Of a stretch of 64,000 nucleotides of DNA, positions 51,367 through 63,095 are shown piece after piece; position 1 is the first letter of the stretch, and each line of letters begins with the position of its first letter. A program made the translations under genes and the position numbers. The notes under the pieces were generated by a model. That model saw nothing but the letters and a program-made list of their open reading frames with translations. It was not told the DNA's origin and did not search any database. The DNA comes from Clonostachys chloroleuca (lineage: Eukaryota; Ascomycota; Sordariomycetes; Hypocreales; Bionectriaceae): NCBI GenBank assembly GCA_037952775.1, contig JBANAY010000004.1:13020001-13084000 (forward strand), in the 5' to 3' direction.

Positions 51367-52459
51367 GCCCAGCTCCCAAAGCTGCAGATCCTACATCAAT
51401 GGATATGGTAATAATGAATAAGCTATGGACACAGTGAGCTCAAATACAACAATAGGTATGATCCGAAGGCAGGCGTAACAATAGGAGCAAATGAGCACAA
51501 CAATAGACATGACGATGACAACAGATTAAGTAGGCGAATTCTCAGATATACAATACCGACACGCAATAGCAGGTTTACTATCGTAGCTGCTAATTGCACA
51601 TCGCGCCTCTACATGTGAGAAAACTCATTGGCAACGTAGGTATTGTTTGTGTAATTCCACCCCTGAAGCCTCAATCAATCAGCCAGTCCCAACGCAATGT
51701 ATTTTGAAGCCATATTCAAGCTTCATTTCCCAACCGAGTTGCCTTTCAGATCCATGCATCAAGCCTTGATGTAACCCATATATTAATCACCTAGATACGT
51801 ATGTCGCGCATTCGTCTATTCTTTCTCAGATCCAAAGTGTAATAAATAACGCCTAAGCGCATGATCAAGACAAAGCTTTGGGATTGGCCAACTCGCTAAA
51901 TTGACTAAGCAGCTGCCGTTTGCTATTGTAATTCAGATGGTGTGATATTGTCAATGGGGAGCTCGAGGCTCGCGATTATCATGAGTGCGAGATCTTTGCT
52001 CTTCTACTTAATTTCGCAAGCTATCTTCCTCTTCTAGTTGATTGAATATGTCAGAGGTTTAGAAGTCACCAGGTAACCAGGCTTCTAGTCTGCCTACCAT
52101 TTGCCCTGTGTCAGGTCTTAGCTAATCTATTGAGGTTGAGACCGAAATCAGAGAGGATCTTTGTTGTCTAAGCATGTTTATAGCTGTCCAAGTGCAAGCT
52201 TTTCCAGAAACAAGAAAACGAGGAAATAGCAGCTCTCGAATGTGCTATATGATCTGTAACTTCTTTCCTCGTGCTGACTAGGGCAATTTTTATACAGCGC
52301 CCGGAAGGGAAAAGAGAAACAATGAAATAAAGGCAATTGTCTAAATATTTATCGGCCCCGTATTGCGCACACCAGATGCAGATTAGAGGGGATCATACAG
52401 CCCGAAGATACAGCGTATCCAACCTCCCAGTCGCCCAGGCATTCCATTCTATTGTTGTT
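51367..52459. other. Intergenic spacer
   Basis: About 1.1 kb between the FHA kinase and PEX11-like genes, both on minus. No open frame worth calling and no repeat seen. Confidence 0.5.
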
Positions 52460-53323
52460 TCAGATGGTCCGTTTCCACACGTCTTTAAATATGCCGCTGG
52501 TGGCATAGACTGCCAGAAGACTGGCCAGCGAATCAGGGAGCAGGCCTCCGTCGACGCCCCAGTGCACCGTCACAGGAGCCCACGCCAGGTTGATCAAAAA
52601 CTGGCTCCTCCATTGCTGCATATCCTGTCCTCCTTCTTTTTGTTCCTTAGGTGATCTTACATCTCCTCGCGTTGTCATCTTTTTGTACTCTATAACGCCC
52701 CGGGCTAGATCAAGAAAGGTGAATACAGCCCACGCTCTAACGGCTGCAAACGACAGCTGGTTTTGCCTTTTGGATGGCAGAGTTAGGATCTTTTTTGAAG
52801 CCAAGCATGCCGCCCCCTCACTGAAGTGGAAGAACATCATTGAAAGATGCTGCAGGCCTTCCAGCACGATGTCTTTGCGGCCAATGGCGAGGTTTTCTTT
52901 TTTTCTCCTGCGTACTTCCCGAAGAAACTTTCCAGTCCCAACAAGCACATCGAGCAACCCAAACATTCGATTGATCATCTGCCACTCGTCCAGGAACCCC
53001 GCCAGCGTTTGAAAACGGCCAGCGGCTTTGACCATCGCAGGGCTAAGTGCCTTAATCCACGCCGACTGTGAAGAAAGCCGCGAGATGTGGTGAATTTTAG
53101 AGAGTGACTCTTTTAACAGCTCAAGCAAAACCGCAAGTAAGCGAGATGTCTCTCCCATGAATAGAAGAAACGCATCTTGACCTTCACGCGATTGGACGGC
53201 TTGTTGAAGACGGCACAGAAATTTAGAGAGAACGACAGCCTTCCTTTGAAGGACAGATGAAGTAGATGCGGTCATCATGGTGTATGATACTGGCAAATAT
53301 TTGAAATACGGAATAAGAGGCAA
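52460..53323 (-). CDS. PEX11-like peroxisome proliferation protein
   Basis: Single exon of 287 residues (272 if the second methionine pair, MMTASTSS at 53278, is the start). The C-terminal block QFLINLAWAPVTVHWGVDGG, followed by a hydrophobic SLASLLAVYATSG and W, matches the PEX11 family end; upstream, a QDAFLLFMGETSRLLAVLLELL helix resembles the amphipathic GRDK-type N-terminal helix, and GLQHLSMMFFHFSEGAACLA matches the middle. PEX11 proteins elongate the peroxisomal membrane before division. This copy is divergent (probably a PEX11C-type paralogue) and lies among accessory genes, so a specialised role is possible. No intron or lesion. Confidence 0.65.
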   Translation of the reverse strand: MPLIPYFKYLPVSYTMMTASTSSVLQRKAVVLSKFLCRLQQAVQSREGQDAFLLFMGETSRLLAVLLELLKESLSKIHHISRLSSQSAWIKALSPAMVKAAGRFQTLAGFLDEWQMINRMFGLLDVLVGTGKFLREVRRRKKENLAIGRKDIVLEGLQHLSMMFFHFSEGAACLASKKILTLPSKRQNQLSFAAVRAWAVFTFLDLARGVIEYKKMTTRGDVRSPKEQKEGGQDMQQWRSQFLINLAWAPVTVHWGVDGGLLPDSLASLLAVYATSGIFKDVWKRTI

Positions 53324-54708
53324 TGAATAGAATGAATATCAATGAGCCTGGTTAGTTTCTGAAGCATGTAGAATCCCAAGGCGAGGAGGTTTCCGAGATT
53401 CCGATGCTCAGATAGGGCCGTTCCGAAACCACATATTGAGCGCTATCTTGATGGAGCCAGCGCCCAATCAGAACGTGAAGCGAGTTAGAGACACAACGTT
53501 ATTCTGGCAGCAATCATCGTACTTCCACAAGGATATCCTACCATTCGAGACTATTCTCTCATGTCAAATTGCAGAGTAGCTGGGGCCTCTCCGAAATTGG
53601 GAAAGGCGAAAAGGGGGCTTTGCTTCCATGTATGGCCATAATTTTCCGTGGCTTCTGGTTGGTTAGTATTTTCCCCAAACACTGGGGCGCATGCAAGCAG
53701 TTGCTTGAAGCGATTATTTTCATTGAATTCGAGTAGAAGTATATATTGTTATGCTTTTGGAATGAAATCCTTGACTGAATTAGCAGTATTGTTCCTATGT
53801 TATCAGCTCAGGCAACCGTTGGGCTCCTCAACTTCACACCAACAATCTTGCAAAGGTTCCACTCCTAAGAAGTAAAAGTAGCGACAAAATATAGCTGTGA
53901 GGTGAAGCCTCTGAGCCAGTGGTCAGTGGCCGCGCAACATCAAGAACAGTGGTGCTCCAGCAGCTGGAATACATCATTTTGCGTCATTGCTACCTTTCAA
54001 AACCGCGATTTGCCTCTTCAGACCACGACCTTAGTCAAAACTCAATTGTGTCACGTGTGTAATTGCTTCAAGTGCAAGATTTTTGATAACTAGGGACAAA
54101 TATTTGCGACGTTGGTACAATTTCGCACCGCAGAGAATATTCTCTAGAGATATTGTAGTGAGTAGAGGCACCAATAAGTGCCATAACATCAAAAATAAAG
54201 AAACAGGAGTATAAATTGGACAGACTTGCCGCTATTCAACTAATAGACAGATGAGTAGCGATCAGAAAATCAAGAAACTAGAAGGTGATGATCGCCGATC
54301 AAGCGTAAAAAAAGGAAAGTCCCGTACACAACAGAGAACCTTGCCATCATCTCTATTTAAAGATGAACAAGGTAGAGTTAGGGAGATCCCAAAGCTTCAC
54401 TGTCCTACTCTTAGGTCGGGCTCAGACACTGTTGATTGCATCATGCCCGACACATACAACTCCCAGGAGGCAAGTACAAATTTGTCTTTTGCTCCTGGGA
54501 TAGAACAAAATCAAGAGTACGCCAACTACAAAAATACAAAAGAAAGCTTCAGTCCCACTCTTGAAACCGCCGTAACGACCTCTCGATCGCTCAACTGGTT
54601 GATGCAGGGAATGGTAACCTGGGGAAAAGACGGGGGAAACACGAAGAGGGATGGATACAGCAGTTTGTGGCTCAAAGGTGCAATTTATTGACGCCATAGG
54701 GATATTAT
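53324..54708. other. Spacer with an uncharacterised open frame
   Basis: About 1.4 kb. A plus-strand frame at 54251-54691 (146 codons) ends just upstream of the DUF3176-like remnant, but its sequence shows no recognisable domain; a longer minus-strand frame (54422-55024) overlaps it. Neither can be called a gene on the evidence. It could be the decayed upstream part of the DUF3176-like gene. Confidence 0.35.
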
Positions 54709-55175
54709 CAACCCCGAAAAGCAGCTCGAGAGGGTTCGGGCTTACTTTGATGGACTTGCAACTCAAATGACCAACCAGCAAGTTTACATACATTCTATTT
54801 TCTATCCGTATGTTAACTCCAACTTGTGATAGCATCAGGTGGAAAGCATCAACCGAGCCTATTCCCGGTGGGGCTTGGAGAGAAGAGGTATATGTACATG
54901 TGAGATGGGGTTGGTTGGGGTTCTTGGCAGGTGAGGCCGTCTTATCAACCATATTTGTCATTTTCACAATAGTTGCGACAAGGAGATCTTGCGTGCCAAT
55001 TCTAAAGAGCCCTGCAACTGCCACGCTACTTGTGCTAGACAGAGAGCTTCAGGATAGCTTGGGGACGGCTGCGGACATTCATGATGCTGAATGCAGAGTC
55101 AAGCAAGTCTATGTGACATTGAAGACAGGTGTCCTTGTACGCGCTTCAAGTCCCAATGAACGAGCAACTGTTTAG
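54698..55175 (+). pseudogene. C-terminal remnant of a DUF3176-like membrane protein
   Basis: The frame from 54698 reads an INPEKQLERVRAYFDGLATQMTN segment, like the membrane-proximal end of DUF3176 ectodomains. It continues in another frame from 54810 with EEVYVHVRWGWLGF, a hydrophobic span (LSTIFVIFTIVATRR) and CVPILKSPATATLL, the typical final transmembrane helix followed by VPLWKSS-type sequence. No credible intron connects the two frames, and the expected N-terminal transmembrane and cysteine-rich part is not recognisable upstream, so this is a truncated, broken copy. The function of DUF3176 proteins is unknown. Confidence 0.55.
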
Positions 55176-58100
55176 ACTTGCTCATACCGGGAGAGCCTAG
55201 GAAATACTATAAAACCGAATAAAGCCAGAAAAAGTAATAAGAAGAGTAGAGTATGTGAGTCATACCCAGCCAATCGTAGGTCAATACACAGGCCATGTTA
55301 CATGATCGCTGACGGTCGTCGCATCTTGCCCGTTTCAGCCGCCATTATTATTGATGCGGCGCTTCTCCGCTCGATCCACCGGCAGATGTAAATGGCCAAG
55401 GAGTCATCCGATCGTTGTTCCAAATCGCAAATCACACAATAATAGTCATGGCACCAAAGGAGCAGCCGTGGGATGAGATAGACGATGGGAATGAGGACTT
55501 TCTCAAAGAGCTTGCCGAGCTTGGACGGTGGTGACCAGCCAACATCAAGGTGGTTGCTACGAGCCGCCCCGTTGCACGAGTTGAGCTTCCGATACGGCAG
55601 ATTTCAATGAAAGAAATAAGGCTAGAGGAGAAGATCACTGATATTGATATTGCTACCTATGTTGAGCACCATTTAGGACACTCTTCCATTCCGGTAGATC
55701 TGCATGCTCAAATCAAGCGAGTTGTCCCTGGCAGGGCCAACGGACTCTTTCTCTACGCCACGCTGGCAATGGAGGCCTTTCTTAAGCCAGGGGCAGATGT
55801 AATGCAAGTTATAGAGGCTTTGCCCGCAGATCTGAACGTGCTATATACGGATTTGTTACAGCAACATATTCTTCGTTCTGGGGTACCTGAACATCTCCAG
55901 ATCCTCATCCTCTCATGGGTCGCCCATGCTTCACGGCCACTACGGTTACTGGAGATTGCTGAAATGATCAATAAGGCACAGAGCATGGATCTCTATGATT
56001 TCAGGGCAATCAAGGAGCTGGCTCGAACAAGCTGCGGCCCTCTTTTAGAGATCTTACCAGATGAAACGGTCTCAGTAGTTCATCACTCTTTAACCGAGTT
56101 TCTCAATGGGTCGACCCGCAGCCCAGAGAAGCATATGGTATCGACGAATGGTACAACATCTTATCCTATTTTAGATCGCGGTTCCACACACAGTCGCCTC
56201 GCTCGAGTATGCATTTCGTATATGCTTGGCTCAAAATGCCTCGACGGTGTCAAAACCAAGCAGGTAAAAAAGCATCTTCACTTGGACGGAGGATCCGAGA
56301 CAGATGATGGTTTGGTCGATATTTTAGACCAGCATAGTTACAAGAGGCTTGGGGGAGATGACGGATCCAAGTGCAAAAGAACTTGGAACGGCGATTTACC
56401 TGCAACCCCAGAACTTCGTTCTCGGTATCCCTTTCTGGCGTACTGCATAGACAATTGGCACGTCCACGTCAGAAAGGCAGATTCTCACTCACAACTCTCA
56501 GAAGACCTGCTGAACGACGTTGATAAATTGCTCACTGATACTAACTGTTTGGCTCTGGAGGCATTGGAGAGAAAAACGGTCTGTGGGTGGAAGCCCATCC
56601 ATGTGGCTTCCTGCAATGGTTTGAGTCAGTACGTATCTCACCTCATGACAAGAGGAGGGACGGATGTCGACATGGATGATAGATTTGGAGGAAAACCTCT
56701 TCTTTTCGCCGCTGGAAGAGGGCACGCCGCTACTATCAAGGTGCTGCTGGCTGCTGGAGCGAAGCCAGATCAGGAATCTCTAAGAGACGGATCGAAACCC
56801 CTGCACAAGGCAGCGACGAGCAATAATGGTGACACGGTCGAATTGATTCTTCAAGCTGGAGTCGATCCAATGACAAAAAAGACAAGAGAGGACCCTGATT
56901 GGTATCCAGTTGGTTCTGGAACCACGGGATATACACCACTCATGATGGCCTTCCTCAACGGTCTTTGGAATCAGTTAGGGCCTTGATACCCAATCTTTCC
57001 ACGAAGAGACATGTCTACAGGGCCCTAGGATGGGCAGCAGAGGGCGGGCACCTTTCTCTAGTGGAAGAGATGCTCAAGCACCCACATGTCAATGTCAACA
57101 CCAAGATTCGCGGGGAGACGCCCCTAATGTACGCGGCAAAGCGTCATGATTTCAGGCTTATGATTCTCCTCCTACGCGCTGGTGCAGACCTGATGATCAC
57201 GGCCGATGAAGTTTGGGGTGATGAGTTTGAGGACTATGACACTAACGAGGAGGAGCATTTCGAAGGAAAAGACGATGGTGAAAATTCAGAGATGGTCGCC
57301 AAAGGCGGCCTCATCGCCCTACACAAGCTTTGTGGCGCAACGGAAACTAGTTGGTCATCTCAAACAGCCGATGGAAAGACCTTCCACCCGGGATTGATGG
57401 AAGAAACGATTGCCTTGATGCTCGATGCCGGAGTCTATATAAATGGTACATACCGTGCACCATCGTACTATAACGGGGGCAGTCCTCTAGGTATTGCCGC
57501 ATCACGGCGACCGGCCCTTGTACGCACCCTGATGAGAGCTGGGGCGGATGTAACAGCCAGGAGTAGTGGCGGTTCGACTGTACTACATAACTGTCTGAAC
57601 CCAGACCTAATACAGCTCATGGTTGAGGAAGGAAACGCGAATCTTATCCATGCGGAGACCTCGACTGGACTAACACCCCTCCTCTGTGCGGCCGGTAGTG
57701 GCAAGATGACGGCAGCGTTGGCTCGAAAGTTTTCTGAGCTTGGTGCCAACATGGCACATACCGGCCCAAAGGGTGAGGGAGCCCTACGTCGTTTCTTCTC
57801 CGGGTACTTGTTTAGGTTCAAATGTGACCAGGATGTAGAGATTGTTGAAGCTCTTCTTGCAGCAGGGGTGCCACCAAGCTCCAAGAATCACTACGGCGAG
57901 ACTGTTCTGCACCGCATCCTCACACTAACAGAAGTCAAGTCGCCATTCGAGCACGTTTCAAAGAGGGTGGTCTCTGCCCTCTTAGCAGCAGGAGCAGATA
58001 TCCATGTTCGTGATAATGAGGGCAAACCCCCGCTGTTCAAGTTAGTAAACGAAGCCAGGTCACCAGATCGAGTCGCAGTTGTGCAGATGCTGGTAGAGCT

Positions 58101-59231
58101 TGGGGCAGACATCAACGCCCGCGACTTTCGCGGCCGCAATCTATACTTTTACCGCCCCATGAGCGATTGTGAGACAATTTAAGAAGACTAGTTTCCTGGG
58201 GAATAGATCCAGCAGCAGTTGATTATGAAGGAAATCCGATGGACTGGTCTCTCGCGCCTCCCGGCCACAAAAACATCGCCGGCGAGACCTATGTACACTG
58301 GCTAGCGGCCAACCACGCTTTGCAGCTAGAAAAGACGCTGACAACCTTCGACAACTTCGATGCCGAAGACAACGCTAGGATACGGCCAATCCATCACTTC
58401 GCAAAAGACAACGACAAGCTGGTCGCTCTGGCTTTGGATGGCGGGGCGTGCCCTGTTGGACGCACACACAAAGGCATGAGCCTCTTGCAGGTTGCCGCAG
58501 CCTTCAGGCAACCCAACATTGTCGGCCGTCTCATCGATGCCATTAAAGCCAAGAAGGGAACCGAATTTCTCAAGTCTCATATCGACTACTGCCGTGGCGG
58601 CCTAATGCCATCGGCACTGCAGTATGCTTGCCAGACGAGAATGCCAGAGACGGTCTCGCTGCTCCTCGAAGCTGGTGCAGACCCGGGTCTAGCTTTTTCA
58701 CCCAAAATCCCACGTCTAGGGTGTGAAACTGTGCAGAAGAAAGATGGCTACGAATTTGCCCCAAGTGAACATGTTGAGAGTGGGCTATATTCTACAATAA
58801 GTCAATGGAATATGTGGAATGGCTCGGGAAGTGTGTCAGGCCGTGATAAAATGCCGCGGCTTGAACCTATCATGGATTTATTGTATTCTCGTGGTGCGAT
58901 GCCTAGAGAGAACATTGATGCTATGATCGGGTCGAACGCCAGTGACAACTATGCGACAGAATGTTTGCTCAAACTAAGGCGACGGATTTACTCTGGCGAG
59001 AAAGTAGACGTCTTGAAACACGATCAAAGAGCAGCGTTGTCAAAACCGCTGTCAGTTCTGAAGCTATATGCTGATGCTTTGCTAAGACGCGGCAGAGACC
59101 ACGGCAGAGACGATGATTCTAGAAGTGAGGACGAGCCAAGGAACGATACCTCGTTAGACAACAACGAGACATGCGATCTCAAAGACGGGCTGCAGAACTC
59201 CCTCTCATATGCATCCCTCGCTGGAGTGTAT

Positions 59232-59253
59232 CGTCGAGCATCCGTCGAGCATC
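59232..59253 (+). repeat. 11-bp tandem duplication inside the ankyrin pseudogene
   Basis: CGTCGAGCATC occurs twice in tandem (59232-59242 and 59243-59253). Removing one copy restores the frame from GVYRRAS into DSDMSYDHLTLYGQWD, so the duplication itself is the frameshift. Confidence 0.85.
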
Positions 59254-59853
59254 CGCCAGGAGAGCGTTTGTCCGCACTGACTCCGATATGTCCTATGATC
59301 ATCTGACATTATATGGCCAGTGGGACCTGATCCTATACAAGGCCCAACAAGATCCGGAGCTCTTCAAAGCCGAATACTATGGGAACTACATAGTGTCGAA
59401 ATTTACGGCATGGGGCTTGGTCCCAATATTAAGAGTCCTAATGACTCCACAGCATATGCAGGAACTCGACGGAGAATATGAAGAGCGATTTTTGCACTCC
59501 AAAATCCCTTCAGTTTCTGATGACAATAGATTCGGCTCTAACAAGCCAAAGCCGCTCCTTCTTCAGGCTTGAGAGAGGACCATAGATAATCTGCCCATGC
59601 TGCGGTTTCTCGTTGAGGAACAGGGCGCAAACATCAACATCCAGGATTCAGAGATTACGGGATCTCGCGAGATGAGGAAACATGTTAAAGGGAATGGTGC
59701 ATTGCATGAACTGGCCAGCAATGGAAATTGGTGGGCTGCCGCACGCGGTCTGCCGTATCTCCTGAAGCAGGGCGCCGAAGTCGATCTGCGAGACAAGACA
59801 AACCGCACCCCGCTCATGCATGCGCATTCCTCTCAAGGAGCGCATTATCTAAT

Positions 59854-59861
59854 CGACCGAC
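59854..59861 (+). repeat. 4-bp tandem duplication inside the ankyrin pseudogene
   Basis: CGAC is repeated. Removing one copy joins LID to HGADVNAQDKF, a canonical ankyrin hairpin, so this also is a frameshifting duplication. Confidence 0.75.
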
Positions 59862-61900
59862 CACGGTGCAGACGTGAATGCACAAGATAAGTTTGGCTTC
59901 AATTGCTTGACACACACAACCCAGAATCTGGAAATAGTGAAGCTTTTGATGAGTTGCGGCGCGAGTGTTCAGCCGGAGGTGTTCCACTGTCTCCTGAAAG
60001 AAAGAAACATGGATGAATCAACTCCGCTGATTCTTGATACCATATGCACCGGGATAGACGTTAATTCCCGCTGTACATCATTAAATTCGATGGCGACTGA
60101 AGCTAAGGGTGTCCCGGTAATCAAACAAGAGCGTTACGCCTTGTATCTAGCAGCCGCGCCAAATCCAATGTTCTTCCAACCCGGCTCCAGGATTCAATAC
60201 TCAAGAGATCAGGTACTTCGGAGAAATCTGCCGGTGATCGATGTTCTTCTCAAACATGGTGCCAACCTCTACGCCAGTTTTTCAAGCGGGGAAAGCCAGT
60301 TGAGAGTGATACCGAGGACAGCGTGGAAGAAGTGACACTACTACATGATCTCCTCGAGATTGAGGGCCTGGTAGAACCCTTATTGAACCACCAAAGTACA
60401 GAGCTGGACCTGAACAGTCCAAGGGAAGGCCTTCGTCGGCCAAATACCTGATTGAAAAGGGTGCTTGCATCACTGCCCGGGATAATGATCAGAAAAACGC
60501 ACTGCATCATATCTTTGAGTCCAGGACCACCGGGGGACTAGAGTCTCTTTCTCTGATAATGTCTCGTGCACCGGATTTGGTTCACCAAGTTGATATTTCC
60601 GGCGCAAGTCCCCTTCTCTACGCACTTCAAAGATTTTTCTCTCCCATGGCCTCGGACACTCGACCGATCAAAATGCTGCTTGATGCAGGCGTCAACCCCC
60701 ATGTTGAGGATGCGCAAAGAAACAACCCACTGCACATACTCGGTGCACGTTTAGCTGGGCACGGTTGGTCTGAAGAACAGGTCTTGCAAATTCATGGATT
60801 GTATCAGAGATTCATCTCACTGGGTTTGCCTATCAAGGTCGTAATAAAAAGGGCGAGAATCCCATTCTGTCTTTTTTTAAGAATCAAGGCTTAGACGTTG
60901 GGTATAAATATGCCACGGGTCAGGATGCAAAGAGACAACTGGATATTTTCTCCGCTACAGAGGCCAATGCCTTTGCTCTCGACGCAGACGGAAACACACT
61001 TCTGCACACAGTCGCAGCTACGATCGGATCATTACAAAATGGCGAGGCTGGTGAAATTATGGTTCAACGTTTTCAATGGTTAATTGGTCAAGGTCTGGAT
61101 ATTATGGCGGAGAATTCCTTGTTCCAAAAGTGTTTAGATGTTGCGATGGTAAATGAAAACCAGGCTATTTTGAAGCTCTTTGAACGAAATAAAGAGGAGC
61201 CTATTTAATAGTATCTTAGTAGTAGGAAGAGAGCTATATACTTATATAGTAGTTATAAAAAAAGAGAAATTTTTAAATATTAAGAAGTTAATAATTTTAT
61301 ATTATATTTTTTTTATTATATATATATTATTATTATATAGTATAACTAACTATATATAAATAAGTATTAAATTAATATTAAATCTATATTATTTCTAATA
61401 AAAAATATTCTATAATTATAAATATATATTATATTTATAGAAATAAATTAATTAATAATTTTAAATAACTAACTTTTTTTTATTTCTAAATATATATAAT
61501 TTTAAATATAATTAAAATAAACTCTAATATATTTTAATCTAATTTAAATAATATTCTAATCTAAATATAATTAAAAAAAAATCCTAAAGTTTAAATAATT
61601 AATTTTTAAAGGTTATTTTTATTCTAATAATCTTAATATAATATATAAAATATTAAAATTATTAATTATATATTAAATTATAATAGATCTATATAAGAGA
61701 GTAGTTATTCTTAAGATATAATTTTTTTTCTAATTAGTTTCTATTCTTTATATTATAAATAAAGGCTATCTTTGGGCTGCAGGAAGTTATATATAAGATA
61801 GATAGAACTAACCTACTATAATAATTAATAAGGGTAACTTTACTTTAGAGAAGTAAAGTCTCGAGTAAAGACTATTATAAATACTCTAGTAAATATACTA

Positions 61901-62254
61901 GTATATATATATATTTATTTCTATAGCTTAAATACTCTCTTAGATAGTTATAAATATAATTATCTATATATCTATTAGAACTAGCTCTATAATACTTATA
62001 TATTAATATTATAAATTTTATTCTAATATATAGATTATATATAGAATCTTATACTTTTTAACTAATTATCTATAGATTATTAGAATTTTATAATAATTCT
62101 TATAATCTAGGAATATAGATTATTACTAAGTTTTAATAATCTCTTAGTATATATATATATTTATTTTATTAAATAAAGTACTTCTTTAGATAGTTATTAA
62201 TAATATTATCTATATATTTATTATTACTAGTTCTATAATATTTATATATTAATA
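61901..62254 (+). repeat. Diverged direct repeat, two ~110-bp copies about 245 bp apart
   Basis: Copy A about 61901-62010 and copy B about 62147-62254. Shared blocks in order include TATATATATTTATTT, TTAGATAGTTAT, TTATCTATATAT, TAGNTCTATAATA and TATATATTAAT. Some differences are C/T transitions, as expected of RIP-damaged duplicates. Confidence 0.6.
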
Positions 62255-62536
62255 ATAATCTATATTATATAACTTATAATAATCTAATTATACTACTTAG
62301 AATAATATTCTAATTAGTTATATCTTAATTTATTCTAGATCTTATTTAGTATAAATTATTTAATTATTATATATTAATTATTATATAATAATAAAGAAGA
62401 TATTATAATTATTATAAACCCTATTAATTTTAATTTTAATTAATAACTTATTATATCTATTTATTTACTCTCTATTAATAATATAATAAATAAAGATAGA
62501 GATAGTAGTAATAATAGTAATAATAATATTAAGATT

Positions 62537-62557
62537 TACCCTATAGACTATAGGGTA
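62537..62557. repeat. Perfect inverted repeat TACCCTATAG / CTATAGGGTA
   Basis: Ten-base arms separated by a single A. The arm sequence recurs elsewhere in the island, so it is not an isolated palindrome. Confidence 0.7.
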
Positions 62558-62773
62558 GATTAAGATTACCCTATATTAATTAATTAAATAATATATAATT
62601 AGTATAGGGTAAGAGGGAATAAAATAACTAACTTAGAGCTCTCTAAAGCTGAAAGCTCTCTAAAGCTACTAACCTAACCTACTATAACTATCTATTAGAG
62701 TAATTATATTAGTAGTTATAACTACTATAATAGCTGCTATAGTATCTATACTAGTAATCCTATATTATACTAA

Positions 62774-62960
62774 AGTAGCTATATTAGTAGACTTTATATC
62801 TACTATAGTACTTATATTAGCAGACTTTATATTTACTATATAAGAACTTTAGTACTTAGTTTAGTAAACCTTATAATTACTATAGTAGCTATATTAGTAG
62901 ACTTTATATTTACTATAGTATCTATATTAGTAGTCTTATATCCCTCTATATAAGAACCTT
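62774..62960 (+). repeat. Degenerate tandem repeat with 110-bp period
   Basis: A 37-base word (AGTAGCTATATTAGTAGACT and following) at 62774-62810 recurs at 62884-62920 with one C/T difference; TATAAGAACTTT (62839-62850) and TATAAGAACCTT (62949-62960) keep the same 110-base offset. A shorter related copy lies at 62811-62840. Confidence 0.7.
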
Positions 62961-63095
62961 ATAGTAGTTATAAGCTTATATTATAGAAGGTAATATATTA
63001 TCTTCAGAGCTCTTACAGTCTGGAAATATCTATAAGTACAGAGCTTCCTCCTTACTAAATAGAGATTCTATAAATTACTAATATACTCTTTTATC

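Larger units (their letters stand above)
55449..61208 (+). pseudogene. NACHT/ankyrin-repeat (NLR-like) protein gene, multiply disrupted
   Basis: One ancestral gene of about 1900 codons can be followed across frames. It opens in the distal NACHT region (NEDFLKELAELGRW, then NIKVVATSRPV), continues through the winged-helix-like stretch GLFLYATLAMEAFL ... SWVAHASRPLRLLEIAEMI, and then a long ankyrin array (PLLFAAGRGHAATIKVLLAAGA, GADVNAQDKFGFNCL) to a TAA at 61206-61208. Lesions: TGA 55532-55534; one base lost near 56962; one near 58173; an 11-bp tandem duplication 59232-59253; TGA 59570-59572; a 4-bp duplication 59854-59861; one base lost at each of 60288-60291, 60423-60425 and about 60836. The P-loop and N-terminal effector domain are absent upstream. 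Intact relatives act in fungal non-self recognition. Confidence 0.8.

Noticed and set aside
54251..54691. 146-codon plus-strand frame as a new gene
   Set aside because: No recognisable domain and overlaps a longer frame on the other strand; it may be decayed upstream sequence of the DUF3176-like remnant, but nothing supports a functional protein.
59800..61208. Several short separate ankyrin genes rather than one pseudogene
   Set aside because: Each fragment begins where the previous frame fails, continues the same ankyrin array, and joins through a small indel or duplication; none has its own start context.
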